NCBI RefSeq assembly: GCF_022539315.1
Contig: NC_066343.1
Location: forward strand, 38,948,706-39,012,705
Direction: 5' to 3'
DNA from: Serinus canaria
Lineage: Eukaryota; Chordata; Aves; Passeriformes; Fringillidae
DNA length: 64,000 bases
Shown here piece after piece: positions 27,684-40,500 of the stretch. Under the pieces are notes generated by a model. It was not told where the DNA came from, ran no database searches, and worked only from the letters and a program-made list of their open reading frames with translations. Position 1 is the first letter of the stretch. Every line of letters starts with the position of its first letter. The position numbers were made by a program, and so were the translations under genes.

Positions 27684-29724
27684 ACTAGATGACTGTCTAC
27701 TGATTTAGAATCTCCTCTATGACATCAGATATTGTTTCAACAGGAGGACAGATTCATGGATAAGCAAGAAGTCCAAGAAGAAAATAATTAAAAGGAAGGT
27801 AAAATGAGTCAGTAAGCAGAAGAGAAAGTTGTGATCTCTGGAAAATAAGACCATATCTTATAAGACACAGACTTAGGGAGGAAAAAAGGCCGACATTCCT
27901 AATACTCTTTCTCGGGAACAGCAGAGCACTTGATGACATCTAACTTCAAACAGGAACTATGATGGATATCCTTAATTGCTGCCATCCCTCCCCAAATCAC
28001 CACAGTATGTGCAGGGCGACAAAGACAACACGATTCCTAGGTCATCAGTAGACTTCCAGCTCTGTCCTCTTCTTTAATGTGGGGAGCAGAATACATATTT
28101 GGGACAGATTTTTAGCGACTGCATCTCCCCTTCCCTAACTAGTGGAAAGGGAAAGGAAGTATCTCCCTACATAGGCCTAGAAGTATGCAAATGTGGATGC
28201 ATGTCTTGACTAATAAGGATATTTCTGAAACTTAAGCACAGCAGGAATAAAGAACTTGAGTGCAAGAGACTCAAGAGAACATAAGAAAAAAGTTGAAGGA
28301 TTAAGCCTTAGAAGGCAAAAAGCAAGTAAATACACAGAAATAGAATTAAAGAGTCAAGACAGTGCTGTAGAAAGAGAGAGATGGTGTATGGCCTTAAAAG
28401 ACTGCAGTAAAAGAAAAGGCAATAGTGTTACAATGGAAGAATGAAAATGGCTGAAATTAAAAACACGTAACAATGAAAAGCAAATACATTAGGGACAAAA
28501 TAATATCATCTATTTCACTAAACACAGTTGAAAGGAATTAAATTCAAATCATATCTCAAAAATTTAATCAGAATACACAGAAATGTCAGCATCTACCTCA
28601 GTCTTTCACTACTAGTCTTTGTAGATAACTCTCAGTTAAAAAAAACCTTGAAACTTCATACTTAGTAAAATTCCTTGAATGGAAAAGATCAAAGTAGACC
28701 CTCAGGATTTGACACATAAATCAAATGAAAATTAATTTCTAGTACTATATCTAAATGCAGCCCTGCTCTTGAAATATGTTCATGCCTTCATTTAGCTTTA
28801 CTTGTTACAGTAGACTTTTTTCTGCAGTATAATGAAGCACATTCTGAAGCATACTTCACAGTTTAAACATGGACAGCTAAACAAGCCTCTAAGTCTACAT
28901 CTGAGGGACCAGCCACAAACCATTGTTCTTCTTGCTCTTGGCTCAGAATCAGCATTCTGGCCTACTAGAGATTTGTGTGCTTATTCAAACTTAGTGACTA
29001 TCTTGAGTAAGCACAACCTAACTGAATGTCTAAGTGATGGCGCTGGTTCAATACCCAAACACACCAAACAGTATTGCCACCTTTCTGTATATAACTCAGA
29101 CTCCCCATCTTCCTGGTAAAGTCAGTGGAACTACATACATAATAAGATTTGCAGGGCCAGCTCTGCAATTTACTGCTTCAGGAGTTAAGACCATATCCTG
29201 CAAACATACAAGAACTTAACTTTAAGGATGTGAGCATTTCCACAGAAATCAGTGAGCTTGCACACACACTCAAACTAAGCACTGTAGAAATTTTGCAGAG
29301 GTGTTAATTCAACAAAATAAGAGCAGCTTTGCAGTTCACCTTTGATAAATATTATTTATAAAAACAACATCTTTCCAGTTAACTTTGAACAGAAATAAAA
29401 TTGACAGAGGAAACAATATAATTTCATTTCAATGTCATTTTGGAAAACACAGTGAGGACAATGCAATAGGAAAGAGTGTGGTAGCTTATCTCTGGAATTT
29501 CTTGGGTTTTTTTAGCTGCCTCAGGGCTTCACCTTTCCCTGCTCTTGGAAAAACATCTACTGATTTGAATGTACTTCTACAGTTCTCCAAACATAACCAA
29601 TGTTTAAAAGAGAAATCCAAGGGAGGTGGCACTTCACTGGGCAAGAACACTGTCCACTCCCTACAGTGCAGCACACAGATTCCACAAGCTCAACAGCCCC
29701 TCTCTCATCTTTTCCTTATTTCAT

Positions 29725-29762
29725 TTACCCATCCAGTGGGATCTTATGAAATAAAACAAAAC
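29725..29762 (-). CDS. NTRK2: NTRK2 alternative terminal exon of TrkB.T1 (coding part)
   Basis: This is the alternative last coding exon that makes the truncated, kinase-less receptor TrkB.T1. On the minus strand a T-rich acceptor (TTTTTTAG at the junction) is followed by GT, which completes the glycine codon left open by the transmembrane exon. The codons then read FVLFHKIPLDG and a TAA stop at 29725-29727. This 11-residue tail is the known T1-specific C terminus, identical to the mammalian one as I remember it. T1 is the form abundant in astrocytes; it binds BDNF without kinase output and can act as a dominant-negative or ligand-sequestering receptor. The exon lies about 32.9 kb downstream of the transmembrane exon and about 24.5 kb upstream of the juxtamembrane exon. 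Using it requires splicing here and polyadenylating before the juxtamembrane exon. No start codon belongs to this exon. It is easy to miss because the coding part is only 38 nt. Confidence 0.95.
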
Positions 29763-31744
29763 CTAAAAAAAACAAAATAAAGTGTGAGAATCATGCTTAA
29801 AAAAAGAAAAAAAGTCAAAGAAAAATCAATACAAAAGACCAAACACAAATGAATACTTGACAATCAAACACATTCACATAAAAAGCATTTAAAGCATACA
29901 TAAATTAGATAAAAACTGTACATGAATTTATGAAAATGATGACATTACCTCTGTCTTGTGGCTAAAGATTTTATTTGTTAAATAAAAATGTATAATGTGT
30001 GTTATTTCTTTGTCTTTAACATATCAGCATACTCAGATTGAGCTGTAATGGATTGTCTCCAACCAGGGACTGTGCTATGTATGGGTTAGAAAAGCCTCAG
30101 CCAGGTGCTCTGCCTTGTGCCAAGGCTGATGGTGGACTGCCCAATGTGCACAATCAAGTTCTCTGTCTTTAGTTTGGTACACCAATTATTCGTAGGGTAC
30201 CCCACTATGCCACAGACCTACTCTAAGTAAGTACCAGGATCCTCTCTAACTTTTGTTTCACACCTTAGCTCTGTGCACATCACCCTTTCTGCCAGCTCTG
30301 AACAGGCTGCTGCCTTTAACAGCATTAACTGCCTCTGTAAAGGCAGAAAGAAGTGGGGCTGGGAGAAATATTACTCAATTATCTTGAAATTAATTGCATT
30401 TAAATATCAAGAGAAACTTAAAAATCAACAGCTAAATATGATGGCACATTGGAATACATAAAAATCCACAGGATGTGTTCTGCTCTGAGATAAAGGAAAA
30501 ACCTACCCCCAAAACTTACCTGACTGGCTAAGGATAAGAATATTTTTTAAAAGCCACCTATGGTCCTGTGTGGAATTCAACTAGTTGACTTTATGACACA
30601 AATACTTCCTAGAACAGCATTGCCTTACCTAGTCTGTTGTTATCTGATGCAGTTGAGTTATTATGTACATCACTGTTGACAGCCACCATTACTTGTTCTA
30701 ATGATATTTGAAAAAAACACATGTGAGAGTTTTACTATTAGTCAGCAAATGTAAACTTCAGTAGTAGTTTTTGTCTGGTTTTGTGGGCTTTTTAATCTTG
30801 TTTTAGTAAGTTCTCAGTGATTGTGAAGACTGAAAGTTTACCCATATTCCACAGAAATCTAAACAATTCAGAGCCAAATCTTTATTTGCTTTCAATGAAT
30901 GGGACTTACATTATCAGCTTCAAGAGAAGTTAAATTTCACTGTCAGTAGCAATGACTAATTCAATTATGTTTTCTTGTTTGTTTCTACCCTGGAAGTAGG
31001 TAAGCACACCTACAGATGCTGAACTTGCTAGCTTTGTACAATCCCACATTTCCAAAAGTGCGCGGCAAAATGCCTTTTCTTTGAAACAGTTATTAAGGTC
31101 TCATGTAAGGTGCCAAAAAACCCCAAAGGAATCTGCTAATCCACAGACAAAATTAAGAGTATCAGTTGAAGAAAGCCTCATTTCAGAACAGTAAGCAATT
31201 ATCTGAAGGCTGTTTAGAAGATATAGGTTGGAAAATGAGTAATATCATTGGGGTTTTTAGTAGTCTACAATAAGGTCTACTGCATGGGTGCTACTTTCCT
31301 CTTGAATTTCCTAAGTCTTTCAGAACTCTCCTGGAATTTTTCCTGTCTTAAATATGGGAGATTGAATATGTTCTTGGCAACTTAAGACAAAGGATGTGTG
31401 TATGAATTTACATAAAAAACACATATTTATACCACACTTTTAACACCAGAGCAAATCATTGCAAGGGAGAGGTTTTTTGACTTTTAGATTATTCCTTACC
31501 TGGTCTGCTGTAGTCACAGTGAAATCATATTGCTGTGTTTTAGACATCTCTGAATTTTAATTCAAGAAGTTGTCAACTAATGAACCAATATTTAGTATAC
31601 AGTACACAGGAAAAACACAGGTACAAACCAGATCTGCTTACAACTCCTGTAAACTTCACATGATAAGTCATGATGGAGGGCCAGGGGTAGGGGGAAGGTG
31701 GTACAACAATTTTAAGGAAGGCAAGCTGATGTGTTGTTGTAAAC
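29763..31744 (-). other. NTRK2 intron immediately upstream of the T1 exon
   Basis: The acceptor-proximal part (29763-29830) is T-rich in sense, with a candidate branch site CTCAC about 20 nt before the AG. Splicing enhancers or silencers controlling T1 use may lie here, but none can be named by eye. Confidence 0.6.
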
Positions 31745-31865
31745 CACCAGAGATGCTTAGGGAGAGAGTTTAGTGGTGGGCTTGGTAATGTTAAGTTAAG
31801 GATTGGACATGATGATCTTAAAGATATTTTTCAGCTGAAGTGATTTTATTATTCTAAATTCTCAG
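31745..31865 (+). mobile_element. CR1 LINE extreme 3' end
   Basis: Decayed CR1 3' UTR: GTTTAGTGGTGGGCTTGG, AATGTTAAGTTAAGGATTGG, ATGATGATCTTAAAG, ending in AGTGATTTTATTATTCTAAATTCT, a worn version of the terminal repeat. It is strongly 5'-truncated and antisense to NTRK2. Confidence 0.82.
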
Positions 31866-34751
31866 TTGCATTTTTGTGTGTATTTTAGTAACCCTGGGAG
31901 CCAACAGTGGCATCTAAAACAACCATTATGGGAGAAACCTCAGACCTGTGACTGAGCAGTCTACAGGAGTCAAGTCCACAAGGGGAAGGGAGTCCTGCAA
32001 TTCCTACTGAAGGTAGAAAAATTAATCACAATAAAAACATATTTTAAGGAAAAAACTTATTAACAGAAAGCAGTCAAAAAAAAAAAAAGAAAGGAAAAAA
32101 GGCAAAAGAAAGGGAAAGGTGAAAAAAAATGAGAGTCTACTAACTTTAATCACTAAAACAAGGAAAGAAACCAGGTGGAGTACACAGAAAAGGATATATG
32201 AATACAAAATAATTGTGGGGAGTGGGGCAGAGTGGGACAATGGAGCAAGGAAACAGGACAAATATAAAGATGCAGAAATAGAACAGAATTTTTCCTTTAA
32301 AAAACAAAAGTTCATTTGTATACTAGATCTCTGACTATTTGGAGACATTGAGCTAACAAAGGCAAAATTTTATGGACAATAGATATTTAGAAGATTATTT
32401 CTTGTGTTCTAACTGCCAGCTTCCCATTTCACTTCTCAGAGTTCAAATGGAGTCAGTTAGGCAAGTTGAGGCAAAACTTGATTTTGGCTTGAGTTGCTGC
32501 TGAGGTGCAATATTCTGAGTTTAATATTGGTTTTAAAAGTACACTGCTGTTATATAAGCTGCCACTCAGACTTGCAGAGGAAAGTACACTGAAGAATAAA
32601 AATAAAAGAATGTCAAAATGAAAGTGGAAGACAGAAAAAAACTATTCATCTTTGTACAAGGAATGACAGAACTGCATTCATCCTTTAAAGGAACATTATG
32701 TATCTGTCTCTCTGAAATGCAAATTTGTCTAAGACAGCAAAGAAAATAATAAGTAGTTTAAAATATGATAACTTTACTTCCAATAGCAGTTCTTCATTCA
32801 AAAACCTTTGAAATCAGCACTGAATTAATTACTAGTTTTTAAACAAACATCATAAAGAATCTTGAGTACACTATTTTGGGAGCATCAAATTTGAGCCTAA
32901 CTGTTTAATAGAAAGAGTAGTTTGAATTATATTATAAAGGATCCTGTTGAGCTACCAGTGAGGACTTTTTTTAATCCTACTTTCTAGAAGTACCACAGTT
33001 GACCATCTCATGAGCTTTGCAGACCTGTATCTCAGATACTGGATGATCTGTACTTTTCTGAGAGTTTACTCTGACTGGGAGCTGGATAAAATGCCACCAA
33101 CTAACTGTTTCCAGCTTTTTGATTCATTAGAGAGGAAAGCATGAAAGGAAAAGTATAACAGCAAACCCCCTACCTTTATACCTACTGTACTGATTTTTAA
33201 AGAAGAGCCTTTAAACATGATCCTTTTAAAATGTAAAGAAGCCAATTTTTTCCATCTTCAACCAGCACACAACAAAAAAACTGAGCAGTCAACAGCACCA
33301 TAATAGCAACATGCATCAAAACATCTAATTCACATATTTGGGCAAATCGCTGTTCTTGAAATAGTCACACATTCATGGACTCAATTTCTACCAATCCCAA
33401 AAATATCAATCACACTTCTTCTCACTGGTTATGGTTCCTACAAGTCACCACTTAAGTCATTTAGGAAGGAAAATGTTACATGATAGTCATCTTCTGAACT
33501 TTCTTCACAAAGCAAGATGCTAAATTTTAGTTGCCTAAAATCCTTCTTGCTCCAACAGGATTTGAAATACTATATTTCAATGAGTTGTAATAAACTGGAG
33601 GTCTGAAGTCAGTCTTTCTTAGTCATTAACAACCTGACCTACACTCTGTCAGAAGAAATAAAATTTTACCATAATGATGACTTAACTGAATACAAAACTA
33701 AGTTTTATATACTCACATCTCACTTGCCAATTATGTCTTTACATATGAGTTGCATAAATCTGGAGACCATCTAAACCAAATCATTCAAGGGAAAGTACAA
33801 GCAGAAGAAGTGCTAAACAACTGAAACTTTCTATGATGCTAAGTCTCATCCCATATTCTCTCTTCATCAAGTGCATAACATTTATTTTAACATTGCATAA
33901 GGTTTTCATAAGGTTTATTCAGAATATTTTTTGCAGCACTGATCTAAACAAAGCATTTGAATCAAAAATCAATGTACATTTTACTTTTTCTAGTGCAGAG
34001 TAAATTGATTCATGGCATGTATCTCTGCATTCTTTTTACATAAACTGTGATTCCTATGGAGAAAGTTCAAGCTGATGACTGGAAGGGAGGAAGGCAAAGG
34101 TAAGATGCAGCTGAATTAACGAAAAAAGTAGTTTTATAAAATTTGTCAGTTTCTCATTTCAAGAAGGAAAGAAAACTAAACAATTTATTCCTAGTTTTAT
34201 TTGCTTCTTGGATCTGAGCCATTGCTTCAAAGAGCAGTGCTGGCTAATGCTGTGGCAAAATCAGGACAAAATGTCACCTAATTTTTGTTGGAAAGCAAGA
34301 AGAGGGTCCTGAATAGCTTTTGCAGAATTTTTATTGTACAAGGAAGAATAATGTCTTGTCTTAGAGCAATGCCAACACAGCAGCAGAAGATAAAATTCTC
34401 TGAAGATATACGTACATTTTCTTAGGATTTTGCAGGTTTTACATGCACCAGGCTTAATAATGTCTTTTGTTTCAGAGCACAAAACCATAAACACTCACTA
34501 CAATTTTTTTCTTTCATCTAAAAATAATTTTTACCTCATGAAGTACTAAGACCATATTTGTAATTCATATAATTAGGAGCTCTAATATAAATATTACTTT
34601 TTTAACCTAAGGATAAACACATGAATAGAAGACAAACAAATCAACTTATTGGAGGCCAGGAATTCACAGAAAATTCTGTATCTGAATTCAACATTAGTCT
34701 CTATTTTCTGATCTAATTTTCCTGTAACCAAATTTACTTAGTAAATAGGAA
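31866..34751 (-). other. NTRK2 intron, unique AT-rich sequence
   Basis: A-rich purine stretch at about 32070-32130; otherwise nothing recognisable. The 108-codon minus-strand frame at 32022 is a Phe/Leu-rich product of that stretch. Confidence 0.65.
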
Positions 34752-34845
34752 AACTAGGACCAGAAGAGACTAAATAGTCTGACCCATAAAGTTATACAAG
34801 ATAAAGAGTTTTGACCCTCTTATATGCTCCAATTACTTATAACAG
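34752..34845 (-). repeat. Ancient CR1/L3-like repeat fragment
   Basis: CTAGGACCAGAAGAGACTA, AATAGTCTGACCC and AGTTTTGACCC follow the order of an old sauropsid CR1-type 3' end that is common in turtles, crocodilians and birds. It is heavily decayed; identification is from memory. Confidence 0.5.
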
Positions 34846-36896
34846 GAAGGTAGCACAATATCATATTAAACTTGGGACTATTTACAGTAACCCTGAGCTA
34901 AAAAGTTTCTTCAAAATACCCAGTATCTTATAAAGATTTCTTTTCCACTATAACTGTCTCTTCCTCTGATGTCTAAATTTATGCTCCACAGATAAGGATA
35001 GATAGCTTGTAATTTTGTGGATGCTTCCACCTGTATTAGATTTCCAAATAAGCATAATAAAATTGTAGTCATCAACATCAGTATTGCAGCCAGTAATCAA
35101 ACTATTTAAATGTTTGTTTCATTAATCTAGTAGTTCATGAAATGAGAATGGAGGTCAAACAGAATTACACATACTTAGGTATAGAACCTCATAAAGCTGT
35201 TCTCAGTGTAAAAGAAGTTAGAAATAAGAGATGATAAAACTGGACCCTTTTACTCAACATTTCAGAGACCAAAAATATTTTGCATTAACAGAACTCTAAA
35301 CTGTTAACAAGGATCATTTAATATCTTAATCTATTTTTCTTTAGTTTGATCTTGACTTCTGATTTTATTTCCCAGTATGACACGTGGGATAGGATGCTCA
35401 TTTTCCAAGCAGGCAGCAGAAAAGAAAACACTTGTGCTCTGCACTCTTGAAGGAGAAATTATTGTATCTTTCTCAATGAGAGTCATTAACCTCATGACTT
35501 CCAGCGCAACATCCAACAGAAGTTTCCTTTTACAGTACTGCTGCTCATGCTGTAGTTGTTTTGCTTTCTATTGATTAGTCAGTCAAGGACATTGAGAACT
35601 GAAGCTCAGTTCCACCATTACTCAGAGACAGCCAGTACATATATTTTACAGAGCTTCTAATTCAGGGACAGTTAAAGGAAAAAAGAGAGAGTGTGAAATA
35701 AGCAACTGCTCAGAATCTGAAACAGAACCTGGCATTAACAGCAGCTCCCCACAGAACCACAGAATATGTGCATTAGTAGAAACCCAACTCACAGGAAAGA
35801 GTGCAGCAATTACTATTTGCATACACACTTTAAAAAATTGATATCTGTGGGTTATTTTACACTTCATTTGCATGAAACACAGTATGCCTGAGAGATCAAT
35901 CAAGAAATCAAGGGACGCTTTCTCAAAGCTTCCTGCAAGTACTTTAAAAGTCAAAGCTCTTAGGAAAGAAGGCCCTTTACCTTATGACATCCCTAGAATT
36001 TGTGTTTAAATGCGCTCATTGGTATGTATGTAAAATACAGAAATGCTACTACACAGCTACAATTTTGACAAGCGTCAGTTTACAGCCACAAGGAGGATCA
36101 GAGCACTTGAAAGATGCAGCATAATTATGTCTCGCCCCTTTGAAAAAGAGAATCACTGTCACTTTTGAAACCATTCTGTCTCTACCCAAATATTGAAGAC
36201 AACCCTACCATCCATTTATCTTGAGTACTTCCAAATATTCCTCATTTTCAATATATGACCTTTTAATAAGAGCGGGAAAGAGAGTTTTTATATACAAATT
36301 AGGGAAAGAACAGTGTTTGTTACAGTACAATAGGAGTTATGGAACTGTATCACATATGTTCATTTATAATGGGATTATTTTGCTTACTGTTTCCTTACAA
36401 CAATATTAACACCTTCGATCAATTACCATCCTCACAGCTGCTATTGAGCAATGCTTCATCTTCCTTGCTATGACACTTTACCTTGTATCTGTGAAATCTG
36501 AACAATTCTTTAAAGGTGCATCTCATAATCACTCAGTGCCTCTAGTAAAACAACTATGGGGTTTCTTTACTTCATTAATTTCAACTGCCTTCCTTTACAG
36601 TACTTCCACATGGAAATTAACAATTTTTCCTTAAAATACCTCATCATTATCATGATTGTGGCCAACAATAATGGACTGATAGCAAACAACCAAGAGCCAA
36701 ATTCCAGCTAGTCCCATTAATATTATGCTACATGAAGATAAACTACATGATTTCTGCGGCATCACTTCTTCCTCCATCTTCTGCAGACTTCTAAGTCCAG
36801 GACCAGAGATCAGTGCCCCATTTTGACATAATCTTGGCTCAAATATTTCACCCCACAAATTCTCTCTTGACTGAAAACTTAAGATGTAGGTACCAA
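34846..36896 (-). other. NTRK2 intron, unique sequence
   Basis: Nothing recognised. The 112-codon minus-strand frame at 36631-36969 overlaps the start of the CR1 fragment and has no gene-like features. Confidence 0.65.
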
Positions 36897-37596
36897 AGGT
36901 GATCAGGCCCACACAGCATGTGTTTATGAGATGTTTGTTCTGACTGACAAACCTGACAAGGCAACACACTTAGTGGATGAGAGAAGGACTGTGGATGTTA
37001 TCTGCCTGTACTTGTTACCTCGTTCACAGGGGTTCCAGGATGAGGGAAGAGAGAGAAAGTTGACTCCATGTATCAGAAGGCTTGATTTATTATTATATGC
37101 TAGATAATATATGAAAACTATACTAAAAGAATAGAGAGAAGGATTTCACTACCATGCTAAGCTAAGAATAGAAAAGGAATGTCTAAACAAAGGTCTTCTC
37201 CCAGACCGAGACCGGCTGGACAGGTGAACTGTCATTGGCTCTTAATTGGAAACAGGGGCTAATTGGCTTGACGAGGCCAATCAGAGATTTCCTCTGTTGC
37301 ATTCCACAGCAGCAGATAAGAATTGTTTACAGTTTGTTCCTGAGGCCTCTCAGCTTCTCAGGAGGGGAAAAATCCTAAGGAGAGGATTTTTCATAAAACA
37401 TGTCGGTGACAGTACTTTAGTCAAGCCTTTAAAAGCATTTTCCACAGCAGTCTCCTGGAGAAACTGGCTGCTCATGGCTTGGATGAGTGCCCTGTACTCA
37501 GGCTTAAAAAACACCTAGATAGCTGGTCCCACAGAGTGTTGGTGAATGGAGCTACATTCAGTTGGTGGCCAGTCACCTGTGGCTTTCACCAGGAAA
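36897..37596 (+). mobile_element. CR1 LINE fragment, reverse-transcriptase region, split by an LTR
   Basis: The left part (36897-37012) and right part (37412-37596) together match the CR1 ORF2 reverse-transcriptase region. The right part reads AFKSIFHSSLLEKLAAHGLD, and the left part ends in a decayed version of the DVVYLDF block. The LTR at 37013-37411 sits between them with a duplicated GTACT. Both ends of the fragment are lost, and no 3' hairpin or tail is recognisable after 37600. This is a fossil, not a gene. Confidence 0.85.
37013..37411 (-). mobile_element. Solo LTR of an endogenous retrovirus, 399 bp, nested in a CR1
   Basis: Read on the minus strand the element starts TGTCACCGACATG and ends GAACGAGGTAACA, so it has TG...CA termini. 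Perfect 5-bp duplications GTACT flank it at 37008-37012 and 37412-37416. An AATAAA at 37086-37091 and inverted CCAAT boxes around 37230-37280 fit an LTR with promoter and poly(A) functions. Five-base duplications are typical of ERVL-type elements. The body matches a passerine LTR as I remember it. It is in the same orientation as NTRK2 and interrupts an older CR1. No internal retroviral genes are present. Confidence 0.92.
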
Positions 37597-40500
37597 AAGA
37601 CAAAAGAGTGAAAGAATGTCACTAGCTATCTCTTACCACAAATCCAAAGTCACAGAACAGGAGAGACAACCTTTGAGTTGCCATCCACTGAAGCTTAGCT
37701 GAAGGAGTCCTCTGCAGTAACACATGCCTTTTGATGGTGGTGAAGCATGAGGCACAGGATGTTTCCTCCTGAACCTCGAGGCCTGGTTTTACATTCCTGA
37801 AAAGTCATCTCGAAATTTTGCATATATTTGCAGGCAGTTTGAAGAATGTGCATTCATGTCCTGCACCTATTTCAAGGCCCCATAAACTTTTCTTTCTCCT
37901 TGTATATTACCATATAATGGAATCCCTTCCCAATACAGAAGACGGAGAATATTTGTAAGGAAAAAAACAGTACTAATTGAAGCAATTTGAATCTTCCAAA
38001 TCCCATCTACTTGGAGCCATTGTGAAAACCACGTGCACTTACTCCAGTCTAGCCTTGGTTTGTTTTATTCTGTTCTCAGTTTTACATGGACACAAAATGG
38101 TTCTCCATTCAAAGAAGATAGGATATACCAAGAAAAGGAAAGTGGTCTTGGGAAAAGAGGAGTTTCCACTCTTCCTATTTATGAATTCTACCTCTTACAG
38201 CACCCTTTTGATGCAACAAACCATGTACATTTAATGTGCTAATTCCACCTATATTACTGCCAAAAAGCCCAACCTGTAGACCCACACACTATAATAAAAG
38301 TAAACAATTTTACTAAGAGATAATATGTAATTATAAATTTAATTGTAATTATAAATTTAGAGACATTTTCATGTCTCATTTAAATAAATGAGACATGAAT
38401 CTATAGTAGATACCATGTGTAATTACCATAGCTGCCAGAGCAGGCTATTAGCAAATCAGCAAATAAGACTGTTCTTTTATTTGAAACTGTATTCCTGCAA
38501 GTGGAGTGCATGGCTTTACATCCACATCTGGCACACAGGATGTTATATATGTTATATATAACAACAAAATTCTGTCTGAATACTCTTTGTCTGCCAAAGA
38601 GTGCCAGCTACCACTGACACACTAGGAACAGAAATTTCCAAGGTGTTTAAACAGAAATAGAAATATCCTTTCCCTTCCTGTGCAAGTGAAACCCTAACTC
38701 CTGTTCTGTTACCGGGTCAAGTGAAACCACTCTCCAGCATATTACTGTCATATAACTTTGTAGAGACAGAACCAGGAAAGGAGTATTTCTATTGCTCCAT
38801 TATCACTGTAACAATCCTGAAGTGAATTTCCCTCTTTCTACACAAAGAATAATCTTGTAAATATATTAAGGTTAACAAAATGCTTAAAATGAGTTTGAAA
38901 TAAACAATATTTCATCTGAAAGAAGAGAGATTGATGCTTTCCGTATTGACAATACCCCTAAAGGTGCCATTTAAGAAAAGCAGAGTCATCAGGCTTCACA
39001 GTCAAACTGACTTTTCAATCAATAGGTAGGCATACCAATACACCTGACTCTTCTTTGGTCAGGCAAACAGAAGGTCTGCTTTAGGGGTTCAGAAACTAAA
39101 TGGGTTCCAGCCTGCAATAACTGGAGGTCAGGAGAACATGGAACCTGGCAATGCTTTGGCCATGATGCTGCTAGTGTTGGCCAAGGTGAACTTCTCCAGT
39201 TCTGCTACAGCCACTGCACAAAGAAACAGCAACAGTGCTAACACCTGCCTTTCTTCCTTTCATAAGGCAGGGTTCCCATCTCATCCCCATGTCCCCAGCC
39301 TCCTTCCAAAACATAAACTCGAGACTTACATGGAACAAGGCTACTGCAAACTATAGCTTGAGTGACCCCTTCATACCTGACTAATCACGTGAATTCAGAC
39401 ACACAAGACCATGTGGAACAGACATAAAACAAGATCCAAACAGTAGCTAACAAGCCAAAATCTCTGGTGTAAATGGCATGTGCAAGACTACTTGTTCCCA
39501 GGCCCATGTGCTGAGGTAAAGACTTCAAAGAAAAAGAGGTTCAGGGCACAAATTTGCCAGTAAATAAAAATATGCAGGGGTGTATCTTCATTTATCCACA
39601 ATTATTTATCTATATTAAGCTACTATTTTGACTATTTTGACCTAAGACAAACATCACTCTCCTATAAAATGTTCCAGTACATTTCAAAGGAGAGCATGTG
39701 CCAAGATTTTTTTCAAGTACTTTCAAGTACATTCTTACTTGAGGAATGAGGGAGAAGCGAGTTTTAAACCTGTGGGCACAATCTATGCCTTTTCCTATGG
39801 GCCAGAGAACATACTCTAGTGCCATTGGCTTTGATGGCATTTCGGGTAACCCCAAAGACTGCATTGCCCCAGAACCACATCAAATTATACAGTATATCCA
39901 AACCACCCACTACTGTGACTACTGTCCAGAGAGACCACTTAAGAGATAACACAGAACTAAGTTATTTCTGATTACATGAAGTTAATTGGAAGCGGTGAGT
40001 CAGTTATGTGAGGTGCATGCTATTATTGCAACTGAATTTATAATTTTCAAAGTGATTGTACCAGTATTTGTTAGTGTAGAGCCTAGGAGTCTGGCGTTTG
40101 GCCAATGGTAATTATTTAGGCATGTTGCCATGAATTACTATTGATGGAACACAAAGCAATTTTTGACATTCTGTCAGAAAAATGCATTAAAGGTACTTGA
40201 GAGCTTTCGTGATTTTACTCTTGCCTGGACTGGAAAATAAGATGTTGATTCAAAAAATGCTAAAAACTTTAAAAAAACCCCACCCAAACCACACACAAGC
40301 CTAAGTCGAAACACAAGATTTGCAACATCTCCCTGGATACACAGCTAGGTTTGCTTACACCAATGGATTTGTAACAGTTGCTTCACAATGTATTTGTAAT
40401 GAGCAAACCAGGACAGCAACTTACGTTTTTCACATGGTTATTTAGACCATTCCAATTTTTCAAATATTTCAATAGAAAAAAATCCCTTTCAAGTTCTGTT

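Larger units (their letters stand above)
26670..29724 (-). other. NTRK2: Probable 3' UTR of the TrkB.T1 mRNA
   Basis: Sequence after the T1 stop must be transcribed as 3' UTR up to a polyadenylation site. Reading the sense strand from the stop, the first canonical AATAAA I find is at 27230-27235, about 2.5 kb on. A second, with a better downstream context, is at 26692-26697. The stretch is AT-rich, has no convincing coding frame, and contains weak matches to old amniote repeats (near 27612-27683 and 29106-29175). The end point is inferred; ATTAAA variants at 28563-28568 and near 28074 could shorten it. Confidence 0.4.
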
